Positions 1 through 9,050 of a stretch of DNA of 64,000 nucleotides are shown here, in pieces; the stretch's first letter is position 1, and each line of letters opens with the position of its first letter. Source of the DNA: Aradus depressus. Taxonomy: Eukaryota > Arthropoda > Insecta > Hemiptera > Aradidae. The stretch lies in assembly GCA_963662175.1 (NCBI GenBank), contig OY759224.1, forward strand, positions 8,978,550 to 9,042,549, read 5' to 3'. The translations under genes were made by a program, and so were the position numbers. The notes beneath the pieces are model-generated. The model had not been told where the DNA came from. It saw only the letters and a program-made list of their open reading frames with translations, and searched no databases.

Positions 1-300
1 GATACATTCTATTTCGGCAGTTATTACAGTCCTAATGTTATACCTCCTCTCTAATCCCCCCGTTCCCATTGGTCAATTTGGCTGAAAAACAATAGGTGTC
101 GTCATTATAGGGTTTTGGATTCACACATAAAATTTTGTGACGATACATTCATTCTAATGGCAATTATATTCACCGACAGACCTTTTTTTTCATATTTGGA
201 ATCTAGAGGTAGGAAAACATGAAATTCCGTTGAAAACTCCGCATTGAATTTTTGACCGATTGCATAACTTCCCCTATACTTCGTATAGCTTTGAAAATTT
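1..300 (-). repeat. Dispersed repeat D, minus copy cut by the window edge
   Basis: Carries the words CATACTTCCCCTATACTTCG-like, GACGATACATTCATTCTAAT and TTGGTCAATTTGGCTGAAAA typical of repeat D in inverse orientation. Confidence 0.7.
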
Positions 301-1239
301 TAAAAAAATCCATAGAGTTTGCTTTATATTTACGAGAAATTTTAAAAACTTTTAAAATAAATAAATTTCGTTAAAACATGATCTTGCAGCAGAGTTGCTT
401 TCTGTGCAATGCCGACCCTAGAACATTTTTCTGCTAGAAAATATAGCGAAATTACGATAAATATACCATAAAAAGTTTTTAGAAAGTTCATGCATGCAGA
501 ATCTGCGTAAAATTACAGGATGTTCATGGTAGTTATTGACAACTTTTTTTAGTTTTAACTTTCTTATACCTACAGTGTAAGGAAGTATTGTGCAAAAATC
601 CGAGATCGAATTTTTATTGGACTTTCACTTTTCAAGCTCTTATGAATGAGTATTGAATGATGTATGTTTGTGAGCGCTCCAACTTTTTTAGTAATGAACC
701 AGATACTTAAAGTGATCATAATTACTAACCTAGATCTGTTTAGATTTTGATCGAGTTGAGACGAAAAACAAGATCATGACTTCCATTTTAAAAGATACTG
801 CTTATATTTATAACCCAATCACAATTTTTTTTTTTTAAAAACGTTTGAAATAAAAGTTCTCAGATTTGAAAAAGGATCAACTTGACCAAAGTCAAGGCGC
901 CTCAAAGGTATTATATTTCAAAATAACGAATTATAAAATATTTTTTCATTATTTTTAGTTATCAACAATTATAAAAATTAAGAAAAAAATCAAAGATATG
1001 TGATGTGGCCATTACAAGACTATTTTGTAGCAACTCCATATCCAAAACCATTATTTGATACAAAGCTTTCATTTTTATTTTTTGGGCAGAGTTCCCCCAC
1101 ACTTTAAAAGTCACTCGAATCTACGTTATTCTTTTATTTATTAATTTACAATTTTTTATTTATTCATTTATTTATTTAGTCCTTTTATTTATTCATTTAT
1201 AGTTGATTAATATATATATATATTCTTTATACATTGTTA
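301..1239. other. AT-rich stretch, no gene seen
   Basis: Simple A/T-rich sequence with one lone end of the GTGATGTGGCCATTACA MITE at about 995-1040. Short frames only. Confidence 0.5.
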
Positions 1240-1645
1240 TGGTTACATTGCTTTTTTTCTTTTCTATATCTCCTGACCTGATGAAGGGACGTAAGAACGT
1301 CCCGAAACATCGTTGAGATGAAGACACTTCCGAAGAGTTTTTTGAAAAATAGTTATCTTAATTTTTATTAAATTGAAAAATGTGTCTACTTATTATAAAT
1401 GTATTTATGTATTAATTTTTTTTATACTCTTATATTTTAAAGTTTTATTCATTCAGTTTTTATTAATTTCATTTAACTTTTTTTAATAGTTTTTTTGTTA
1501 TTACTACTAATCATACGTGTGTTAGACTCAAGTAGTTATAAATCTAATTTATAAGGTATCTTAATGTATAAACTCTTTTGACGTATCCTATTACCATGTA
1601 TTGGTTTAACGGAAATAAATTTATTATTATTATTATTATAACCAC
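1240..1645 (+). repeat. Penelope-like repeat with hammerhead-like core, (TTA)n tail
   Basis: Contains CTGATGA (1278-1284), a 7-bp stem GGGACGT/ACGTCCC (1286-1292, 1297-1303) and GAAA (1304-1307), the layout of a hammerhead ribozyme core. It continues through a 300-bp AT-rich body to a TTATTATTA tail at 1620-1640. Inverted copy at 23665-24035; diverged plus copy at 44560-45275. Confidence 0.6.
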
Positions 1646-2089
1646 GTACAGATCACTCTCTCCCCCTATTCCTTCTCAAAATCATTTCATACCGACATTA
1701 CTGGGTACACGAAAATACAGGTGACGCCAACTCTACTTGCATATAATTCTGCTTTGACCACATCACATATTTTTACATTGCGACAATAATAACAATAGTG
1801 AAATATTATTGGTCCAACATTATAGAGTTATCTGCTTCTTCAGAATATCTACAGATTAAATAAAACAAATAATGAAGATTACTTTCATGGAATATTATCA
1901 AAAAAAGACTATTTTACATAATTTTGGATCTGTTCAAAAGTCACAGATCAATATATATGTTTCCTCAATGGCCGCTTAAGTCAAAAACTCTGTATAAATG
2001 TAATTAGATCAACTCGGGCCAGAGATAATACTAGGAAGATCCCGGGAGGCATACAGACCTGTATTAAAAAGTGGAGTCGAAGATTTTCC

Positions 2090-2370
2090 TCAGAGAGGAG
2101 TCCAAGGTGTTGAAGGATGGGATCCTGAACCTCAAAAGGAACGAGCTTAGGCAACTAACAGGATTTCTCACAGTCCTACCTGTGATGTGAAAGAAGACAA
2201 TATCAGAAAGAAGAAAGAAGCTCACTTTCTGGGTATATGCTCGGACGAAATTTCACAATTTTAGTAAAGATTTGATCATAGAATAATATATATTAAGAAT
2301 GTACCATGGGAGCAATCTCAGATTCGCTGAAAAAACTGGGTGACTTCATGAAGGACTTCGTATCGTCGAA
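2090..2370 (+). pseudogene. Non-LTR retrotransposon RNase H C-terminal relic
   Basis: The frame ILNLKRNELRQLTGFLT matches the conserved end of LINE RNase H domains (L.L.R..LR.L.G.LTGHC). A stop follows, and a later fragment reads LRFAEKTG then LHEGL as in the C-terminal tails of such ORF2s. Stops and shifts show it is old. Confidence 0.55.
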
Positions 2371-2376
2371 GTATCG

Positions 2377-2415
2377 TTCGTTTCCTAGTCGTAAAGAGTA
2401 CGACTAGGAAACGAA
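2377..2415. repeat. Perfect 17-bp hairpin, AAGAG loop
   Basis: TTCGTTTCCTAGTCGTA (2377-2393) is followed after AAGAG by its exact reverse complement (2399-2415). It lies at the edge of the LINE relic. Too few T residues follow for a Pol III terminator. Confidence 0.7.
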
Positions 2416-2644
2416 GGAACATGGAAGAGCACTTCCAGGGAAAAGATAAGAGTTTTGCATGCTTAGGTCCCTGGGTGCAAAGCACCAGCCCATAATTATA
2501 TATATAACTAGATCACACATTGAAGAATTTCATAGATGAATAAAATGTGGTAAACAAATTTAAGTGTTAATGTTAAATAACTTGTCAATAAATAAAAATA
2601 TAAATAATAATTAATAATAATAAAATAAACAAAAAGGAATAAAC

Positions 2645-3417
2645 AATATAATTTACCACATTTCCTGTAGAAATTTTATCTCTTTTCTTTTACTAAATTT
2701 TGATTTCTACAGTAGTTTTTCGATAAGGGCCCTAAAAAAGTATCAAAAGTTCAAGACGTGCTTTGATTTTGAAGAAACAAATTTTGAAGAAAGTGCAAGT
2801 ATATTTTAAAAAATTTCAATTAACAAACTTTTCTAGGATTTTTAAAGAGATGCCATTTTTAATAATTTTAAATCTAATCCAAAGGTTTTTCAAATAATCT
2901 TACTGGGCCAACAGAGAAAATGAATAGAATATAATTTACGGGAACAAATATTGGGTTTATTTTCTTAAATCTACATTATTAAACAAATAAAAATTAAACA
3001 TTGAAACAAACAAAAATCAAAAGAAAAATCTTAAAAACTAAATTCTTAAAACTAATTCAATCTTTTTTTGGTAAAAATTAAAGTTATGAATTTCTGGGCA
3101 TATATCCTGTACATATAAACAAACAACAGTACCTTCTTTGCGGATCAATTTCACCGTCAATTCACTCCTATTTAGTTCATTACATTTTAAGCCTAAACAC
3201 CACTCTCCACACACTCAGACCGTCGCTATTCAACCCAGGCCTCGACCCGTCCCCACACTACACTAAAAAACAGCTGATGTCCGTGCTTTTGTTTTTTACT
3301 GGCATTTGTTTTAAAAGAAATGGTTTCTTATTATTTATTTACTAATTCAGTTTCTTTTTATAGAAAAATAAATATAATTAATTTTTTTTTTTATTATTAA
3401 TAATTTAATGTGTGTAT
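2645..3417 (-). repeat. Dispersed 770-bp repeat, minus copy
   Basis: Matches the plus-strand stretch 31660-32400 in inverse orientation. Shared words include AAACAGCTGATG, CCAGGCCTCGAC, CCGCAAAGAAGGTACTGTTG and TTTCTACAGGAAATGTGGTAA. No gene can be read in either copy. Confidence 0.7.
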
Positions 3418-3724
3418 TATTTTTTTACATCACAATAAACAGAAGAAGAAAAATTTAAACTTATGAAATCACTTTGGTGTCCGTCCGTCAGTCTGTCACA
3501 GGCGATTTTCTTTGAAACTACTCGATGTAAAAATTGTGTGTATTATTTTAATAATACACACAATAAATGTGTGTATTATTTTTTTACATCACAATAAACA
3601 GAAGAAGAAAAATTTAAACTTATGAAATCACTTTGGTGTCCGTCCGTCAGTCTGTCACAGGCGATTTTCTCTGAAACTACTCGATGTAAAAATTTGAAAT
3701 TTAGCAGCACAGAGATATGTAGAG
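3409..3724. repeat. 158-bp tandem duplication
   Basis: ATGTGTGTATTATTTTTTTACATC starts at 3409 and again at 3567. The copies share GTGTCCGTCCGTCAGTCTG and CTACTCGATGTAAAAAT almost without change, so this is a recent duplication. Confidence 0.85.
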
Positions 3725-4181
3725 TGTAGTGGTCCAATTATAGAGGTGAAGTATAAAAAGTTGAATTTTGATTCTGGGGGTTAATTTCAGGGGGTAAATT
3801 GGGAAATGGAAAAAAAAAAGAATTTTTCAAGGGCATCGTGTACGAGTATGGTATCAAATGAAAGGACTCTGTCATATGAACGAACACCTACACAATATCA
3901 GGCAGTAGACAGCTTCGGGTCTGCCCTAACTGATTCGGAGCAAGTAATGGAAGGAACCTGTAGCAGAATCCTGGACTTTATTAAAGATACAGGGATGTGG
4001 TTGGGACCAAAACACAGGGCACACAACAGGCCTACAATGATACCATGCCGCGGTGATACCATCAGCCGTCGGAGGGAAAAAAAAGAGCATGTCTATATTT
4101 ATTTTAATATTATTTGTATATTTTTATTTAGTTACTACTCTTATTACATGTTATTTTCTTTTCTATAACTATAATAATATG

Positions 4182-4783
4182 CAGGGGCGTAGCTAGGGGG
4201 GGAGGCGTAAAAACCATGATAAAAATTAAATAAACTAAAAAAATTGTTTTTATTAAAAATGGATTGCTTGCAAGTTACCAATAGGATCTTCAAATTTCCC
4301 GTGCGTATGATTCCTAAATCAGCAATCAGCTGTTACATAAATGTACACGTACAAAACAAGTCATATTACATTTATTTAAATATATGTGAATTCCATCATT
4401 TCATTTCCTCGCTCAAAATCGTCATTTATGTTATGCTTTATACTCTTAAAGCTGATTTTACATGCGCACTAAAAATGCAAAGCGCAGGAGCACCAAATGC
4501 ACGCTATTGTCTGTGAGTCATTTAATTCCAAAAGCACAGAAATCGCAGTGTGCATTTGCTGCTGCGCTTTGCATTTTTGCTGCTCATGTAAAGTCAACTT
4601 AAGTATTACAGTCAGTGGTTACCTCAGCGGGAGCTTCTAGAGGTCTGAGTCTCCCAAATTAATAACAAAAAATCTGCAACGCTAAACACTGATACTTCCG
4701 GCTGTGCCCCCGGGAGTCTATACCCCCCACCCATGTAGCCAAACTTTGCCCCCCCCCCGCTCAAAATCCTGGCTACGCCCCTG
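4182..4783. mobile_element. hAT MITE, CAGGGGCGTAGC family
   Basis: TIRs are CAGGGGCGTAGCTAGG and CCTGGCTACGCCCCTG. The perfect 8-bp TSD ATAATATG is at 4174-4181 and 4784-4791. Near-identical interior to the copy at 46464. Short G and C runs lie just inside the ends. No transposase domain is retained. Confidence 0.92.
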
Positions 4784-4835
4784 ATAATATGTATTTTATA
4801 AAGAACCCCACTCATTGCCATAAAGCTTGTATTCT

Positions 4836-5135
4836 TTAGTGCAATAAAACTTTATCTATCCATCCAATCGTCTTATAAAATTTCATGTCGATACGATCAT
4901 TACATCGGCAGTTACTAGTGTTGAACACATCTCTTCTGATCTCCCCTTCCCTCCCGCCGACTTTCTTGATAGGTGTCGTTCTTATTGGGCCCCGGATATC
5001 TATAAGACTTATCGTATCCACACGCAGACAAAAATGTAGTGGAATTTAATTTATTTTTTTGATTCTTTCACATTCCAGTGAAATGTCAACAATGAATTTC
5101 GAACCGATTACATAACTTCCCCTATGCAACATATA
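4836..5135 (-). repeat. Dispersed repeat D, partial minus copy
   Basis: Shares CATTACATCGGCAGTTACTA, GATAGGTGTCGTTCTTATTGG and CGATTACATAACTTCCCCTA with the other copies; the 24-bp A-run follows. Confidence 0.65.
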
Positions 5136-5212
5136 ACTGAATGTAAAAAAAAAAAACTTCTTGTAGGTTTAATGTCACCTTTTATAGTTATTTATTCAAT
5201 ATTAAGTATTAG

Positions 5213-5497
5213 GCTTTAACTACGTCATATCGCCTACTACCAGAGCGCTCTTTCGTCACTCTGGTGGACATGGACTCTACAACGGAAGTCCTAAATTATG
5301 GCTACCCTAAATTTTTATTCACCTAGGGCAGGGGTCTTTAACGAGTACCTGACATCGCTTAAAGTCCTATCCGGAGGACGGTGTGCTTAAGTTTATTTTA
5401 CACCCCAAGTAAAATAAGCTAAGGGCTTTGATCGGGTTTCGAACCCGCGATCTTGAGCTCAGTAAGCAAGCACGCATACCACTGAGCTACGGGCGCC
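5213..5497 (-). mobile_element. tRNA-derived SINE (family A), near full length
   Basis: On the minus strand the head carries a Pol III A box (TAGCTCAGTGG) and B box (GGTTTCGAACCCGCG region). A body with GGACGTTAAGCGATGG-like and TAGTAGGCGATATGACC words follows. One of about 14 copies in the window, this one with a short internal deletion. Confidence 0.85.
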
Positions 5498-5499
5498 TC

Positions 5500-6408
5500 T
5501 CACCTTCTTCTATAAATGATTCCTTGTTATGATCTGTCTCATTTTAATATGGAAGCTACCAATTCAATTCAGTAGATTAATTTGTGGCAGCCTCAATGAT
5601 ATCCTAAATTATTTACACAATTAGTATATCTAAATAATTCATCTGTAGCCCTCAGAGCAATAAGCAGCAAATTGATTTCCAACAATTTTCATCATATTGA
5701 CTATCAATTGATTAAAACTAAAATAATTGAAACAATTTGTAATTAAATTGAGTGCAGATTCAAGAAAAAAGGTTTTTGTATTAAAGTTTTAAAGTTACCT
5801 ACTTTAAATCACACTTTAACTTTTTTGTCTTCATATTGTAAGTTAAATAAAGTTTGATGAAGTCTCTTAAATCATCATTCTAGTTTTTCCGAGATAATTC
5901 GCATTTTTGTTTGGATTTATTTGATTTTGACCCGTGGGAGCTGGATATATGTAGTTGGTTTTGGAACGACAGTAGCTGGATGTAGTTGTTTTTTTAGTAA
6001 AAATTAAAAAAATTAAGTTATTGTAAGTAAAAAAAAGTACTTAAATTTTTATCTAAAATTTCTTCTTGGAAAGTCAGTATAATAAAGTTTAACAAATGTT
6101 AAAACTAACAAAATTAGATGAACTGAGAATTCCTCATCTACAACCTTCCCTCGAGGTTATAAAAATGGAGCTTTCTAATTGGCTGATTGGATATAGTTGG
6201 TTTTGTACCGTCGAGAACCACTTTCAAATAGCTGTTTTAAAGGAATTTAGTTGGTTTTGGACTGTATTACACAATTTATTGTATGGCCTTCAAGGTAATA
6301 TCGATATTACAAGCCATAACTCGATTTTGAATATAATGTAATTTAGTTTGTTTTGCTCCGTTGCTCCTCACATAGCTTTCATTTTTATCTACTTGGCCGA
6401 GTTCCTCC
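5500..6408. other. AT-rich stretch with scattered TAGTTGGTTTTG words
   Basis: TAGTTGGTTTTG(G/T)A recurs at about 5952, 6197 and 6249, suggesting an old degenerate repeat. The 81-codon frame at 6096 has no recognisable motif. Confidence 0.4.
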
Positions 6409-6586
6409 ATAGATATTAGGGATGGGTATCGACCAACAAAGCATCGATTATTCTTTTTTTACTAATGAATCGATACACTTATTAATTGTTGGTTAAATAA
6501 TCGATTAATCGATTAACTGGCAGTGGCAGATAATTTATCTTTATTACTGGCAGGAGCCTCCGTCTCTTTCGATTGTGCAGGCCTCT

Positions 6587-6787
6587 TCAGGCCAATTTTG
6601 GGATGTTTGTGCTCCAGGTGGTTTTTAAGTTTGTCGTGTTCCCACATCTTTTTATTTTAACTCCACAATACCGACACTTAGCATCTCTCAAAATGCTGCC
6701 AAACCACACTTTTGGGAGGCATCTTCTTTTAACTAATAAAGTTAACAAAAAAGAACACCGAGTGGCACAAGGCGAACGCACAAACAA
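6587..6787 (-). pseudogene. BED-type zinc finger relic of a hAT transposase
   Basis: On the minus strand the frame reads PKVWFGSILRDAKCRYCG then GNTTN, after which the match continues in the next frame as LKNHLEHKHPKI. Joined conceptually, this is the C-x2-C...H-x4-H layout of a BED finger, the usual N-terminal DNA-binding domain of ZBED-like hAT transposases. A frameshift near 6640 breaks it, and no catalytic domain follows before the outer TIR. Confidence 0.7.
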
Positions 6788-7120
6788 AAGTTAATATAAT
6801 CAGTCAATCACAACTCACAAATGACAAAACACAAATTATTACAAATTAGAAGTAGAACTATTAGAAGGTTACTTTTTACTTATCACCAGTTCACCACAGA
6901 GCAGACCTGGGCAAAAAGTATCTTAAATACTATCTCAGATAATATCTGAAAGATAACCAAGTTATCTTGAATAACAAGATAACTTGGTCAAGATACTTTC
7001 GTTATTCAACTAATCTGGCACGTTATCTTGCAAAATACGTTATCTGACCAAATAACTATCTTATAAGATACATTATCTTACAAGATACGTTATCTTTAAG
7101 ATACATTATCTTCCAAGATA

Positions 7121-7424
7121 ACCTACGTCACACAATAAGATACTTGAATAACGAGATAACCTACGTCACACAATAAGATACTTGAATAACGAGATAACCT
7201 ACGTCACACAATAAGATACTTGAATAACGAGATAACCTACGTCACACAATAAGATACTTGAATAACGAGATAACCTACGTCACACAATAAGATACTTGAA
7301 TAACGAGATAACCTACGTCACACAATAAGATACTTGAATAACGAGATAACCTACGTCACACAATAAGATACTTGAATAACGAGATAACCTACGTCACACA
7401 ATAAGATACTTGAATAACGAAAGT
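7121..7424. repeat. 38-bp tandem repeat inside the hAT
   Basis: Eight copies with exact 38-bp spacing: the word ACCTACGTCA starts at 7121, 7159, 7197, 7235, 7273, 7311, 7349 and 7387. The unit contains AGATAC and GAGATAAC words also found near the element ends. There are no spacers of unique sequence, so it is a satellite. Confidence 0.95.
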
Positions 7425-7548
7425 ATCTTGACTAATGTATCTTGTCACTCAAGATAACTTGGTTATCATTCGGATAATAACTGAGATAGTATTTAAGATA
7501 CTTTTCGCCCAGGTCTGTCTCATGGTTACGGGTTCGAATCCCGAACCC

Positions 7549-8200
7549 TCGGGTTCGTAACGTGAGCTATTTGTTAAATACGTTGATTTTACTGGTGGGG
7601 ATTCGAACCCCCAACTTTCGGGTTCATAACGTGAGCTAGTTGTTAAATACGTTGATTTTACTGGTGGGGATTCGAACCCGCAACCCACGGGTTGGTATCG
7701 TGGGCTTTTTGTAAAGTAAGTTGATATTACTGGTGGGGATTCGAACCCCCAACTTTCGGGTTCATAACGTGAGCTAGTTGTTAAATACGTTGATTTTACT
7801 GGTGGGGATTCGAACCCGCAACCCACGGGTTGGTATCGTGGGCTTTTTGTAAAGTAAGTTGATATTACTGGTGGGGATTCGAACCCCCAACTTTCGGGTT
7901 CATAACGTGAGCTAGTTGTTAAATACGTTGATTTTACTGGTGGGGATTCGAACCCGCAACCCACGGGTTGGTATCGTGAGCTTTTTGAAAAATAAGTTGA
8001 TATCACTGGTGGGGATTCGAACCCCCAACTTTCGGGTTCATAACGTGAGCTAGTTGTTAAATACGTTGATTTTACTGGTGGGGATTCGAACCCGCAACCC
8101 ACGGGTTGGTATCGTGGGCTTTTTGTAAAGTAAGTTGATATTACTGGTGGGGATTCGAACCCCCAACTTTCGGGTTCATAACGTGAGCTATTTGTATTAT
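7549..8200 (-). repeat. 69/138-bp tandem array of tRNA-like units with RNA polymerase III B boxes
   Basis: The block GGTGGGGATTCGAACC recurs at 7594, 7663, 7732, 7801, 7870, 7939, 8008, 8077 and 8146, exactly 69 bp apart. Two alternating unit types make a 138-bp higher-order repeat. On the minus strand every unit carries GGGTTCGAATCCCCACC, a perfect Pol III B box (GGTTCGANTCC). It is preceded by a hairpin such as AACCCGTGGGTT, so each unit looks like the 3' half of a tRNA. A boxes and acceptor 5' strands are absent. Since 69 is a multiple of 3, the array reads as a spurious 257-codon ORF. Confidence 0.9.
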
Positions 8201-9050
8201 CTTTTGAATAATGAGTGATCACTCATAAGATAACAAGATACTTTCAAAATAGGTTCTTCAATGACAATCTTTCAGATAACGAGATAATGTATCTGATGAG
8301 TGACAAGATAACCAAGTATCTTGAATAAAGTATCTTTTCAAGAACCAAATACTATCTGGCAAGATAACGTTATCTTGTGAGATACGTATCTTGCAAGATA
8401 CTATCTTTTCATTATTTGAAAGATAATTTATCTGACTAATGCCCAGGTCTGCCACAGAGGCACTGTGTTGTATCGATAGTCGATATGATAGTCTCCTGTC
8501 ACTTTTTTAGGCGAGTTGCACTTCGGATGAATTATAATTAATTCATTTTTTTCACCTGTTTTTCGGATGAGTTGTAATTTTAATTAATTTAATAATCGTT
8601 AAATAATCATCGATTATCCGATTAATCAAACCCAGATTACATCGATTATTTCGATTAATCTGTTAATCGATACCCATCCCTAATAGATATGTTTCTATAA
8701 AATCTGTTGATCTTTTTGTTTAACATTTTCATTACTAATACGATTTTTTATTACATAAATACTAACTTTTTTTTTATTGCTATTATTTATTTTCTCTTTG
8801 TTTTCTATATTTCGCACTTTGCTACCTGAAGAAAGAATGTAAGAACATATAAAAATTATTTATAATTGAAATAATAATTATTACTTTTATTTGCTTATTC
8901 TTTATTTCACCAGATCAACAAGAAGTATGTTATACATGGTGCGGATAACATAATATATATACACATGAGGGATCTTCGCAAAATTGAGTTTCCCTTAACT
9001 AATAATTTGAAATAATTGAAATGGGATTTGAAAAATAACGGGAAAAGCTA

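Larger units (their letters stand above)
6902..8451. mobile_element. hAT-like composite element (inner) with two satellite arrays
   Basis: The left end CAGACCTGGGCAAAAAG (6902) and right end GCCCAGGTCTG (8451) are flanked by an exact 8-bp TSD CCACAGAG (6894-6901, 8452-8459). A third copy of the terminus, in right-end orientation, ends at 7517 and pairs with the left end over about 70 bp. The unit 6902-7517 is therefore itself a complete-looking MITE, and 7518-8451 is extra cargo plus another right end. The subterminal regions are rich in short GATAAC/AAGATA words, probable transposase-binding repeats. Confidence 0.88.
6417..8682. mobile_element. hAT element (outer), TIR TAGGGATGGGTATCGA, with nested insertion
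   Basis: Terminal inverted repeats TAGGGATGGGTATCGA (6417) and TCGATACCCATCCCTA (ending 8682) are flanked by the perfect 8-bp TSD ATAGATAT at 6409-6416 and 8683-8690. Both are hAT hallmarks. It retains a relic of a BED zinc finger on the minus strand near 6590-6730 and is otherwise deleted. A second hAT (6902-8451) is inserted in it. Confidence 0.9.

Noticed and set aside
3806..4168. 120-codon ORF starting MEKKKNFSRA
   Set aside because: Frame crosses simple and dispersed repeat sequence, has no domain, and its 3' half is a low-complexity AT tract.
4244..4516. 90-codon ORF and its homologue at 46528-46743
   Set aside because: Both are interior sequence of the same nonautonomous hAT family; similarity reflects the repeat.
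7121..7424. CRISPR-like regular repeats
   Set aside because: Units are contiguous 38-bp tandem copies without unique spacers, in a eukaryotic context.
7549..8200. A cluster of functional tRNA genes
   Set aside because: Units have B boxes but no A box, no 7-bp acceptor stem and no full cloverleaf at 69-bp period.
7449..8222. 257-codon repetitive open frame (SRYEPESWGFESPP units)
   Set aside because: It arises because the 69-bp tRNA-like unit is a multiple of three and lacks stops in this frame; it is noncoding satellite inside a hAT.
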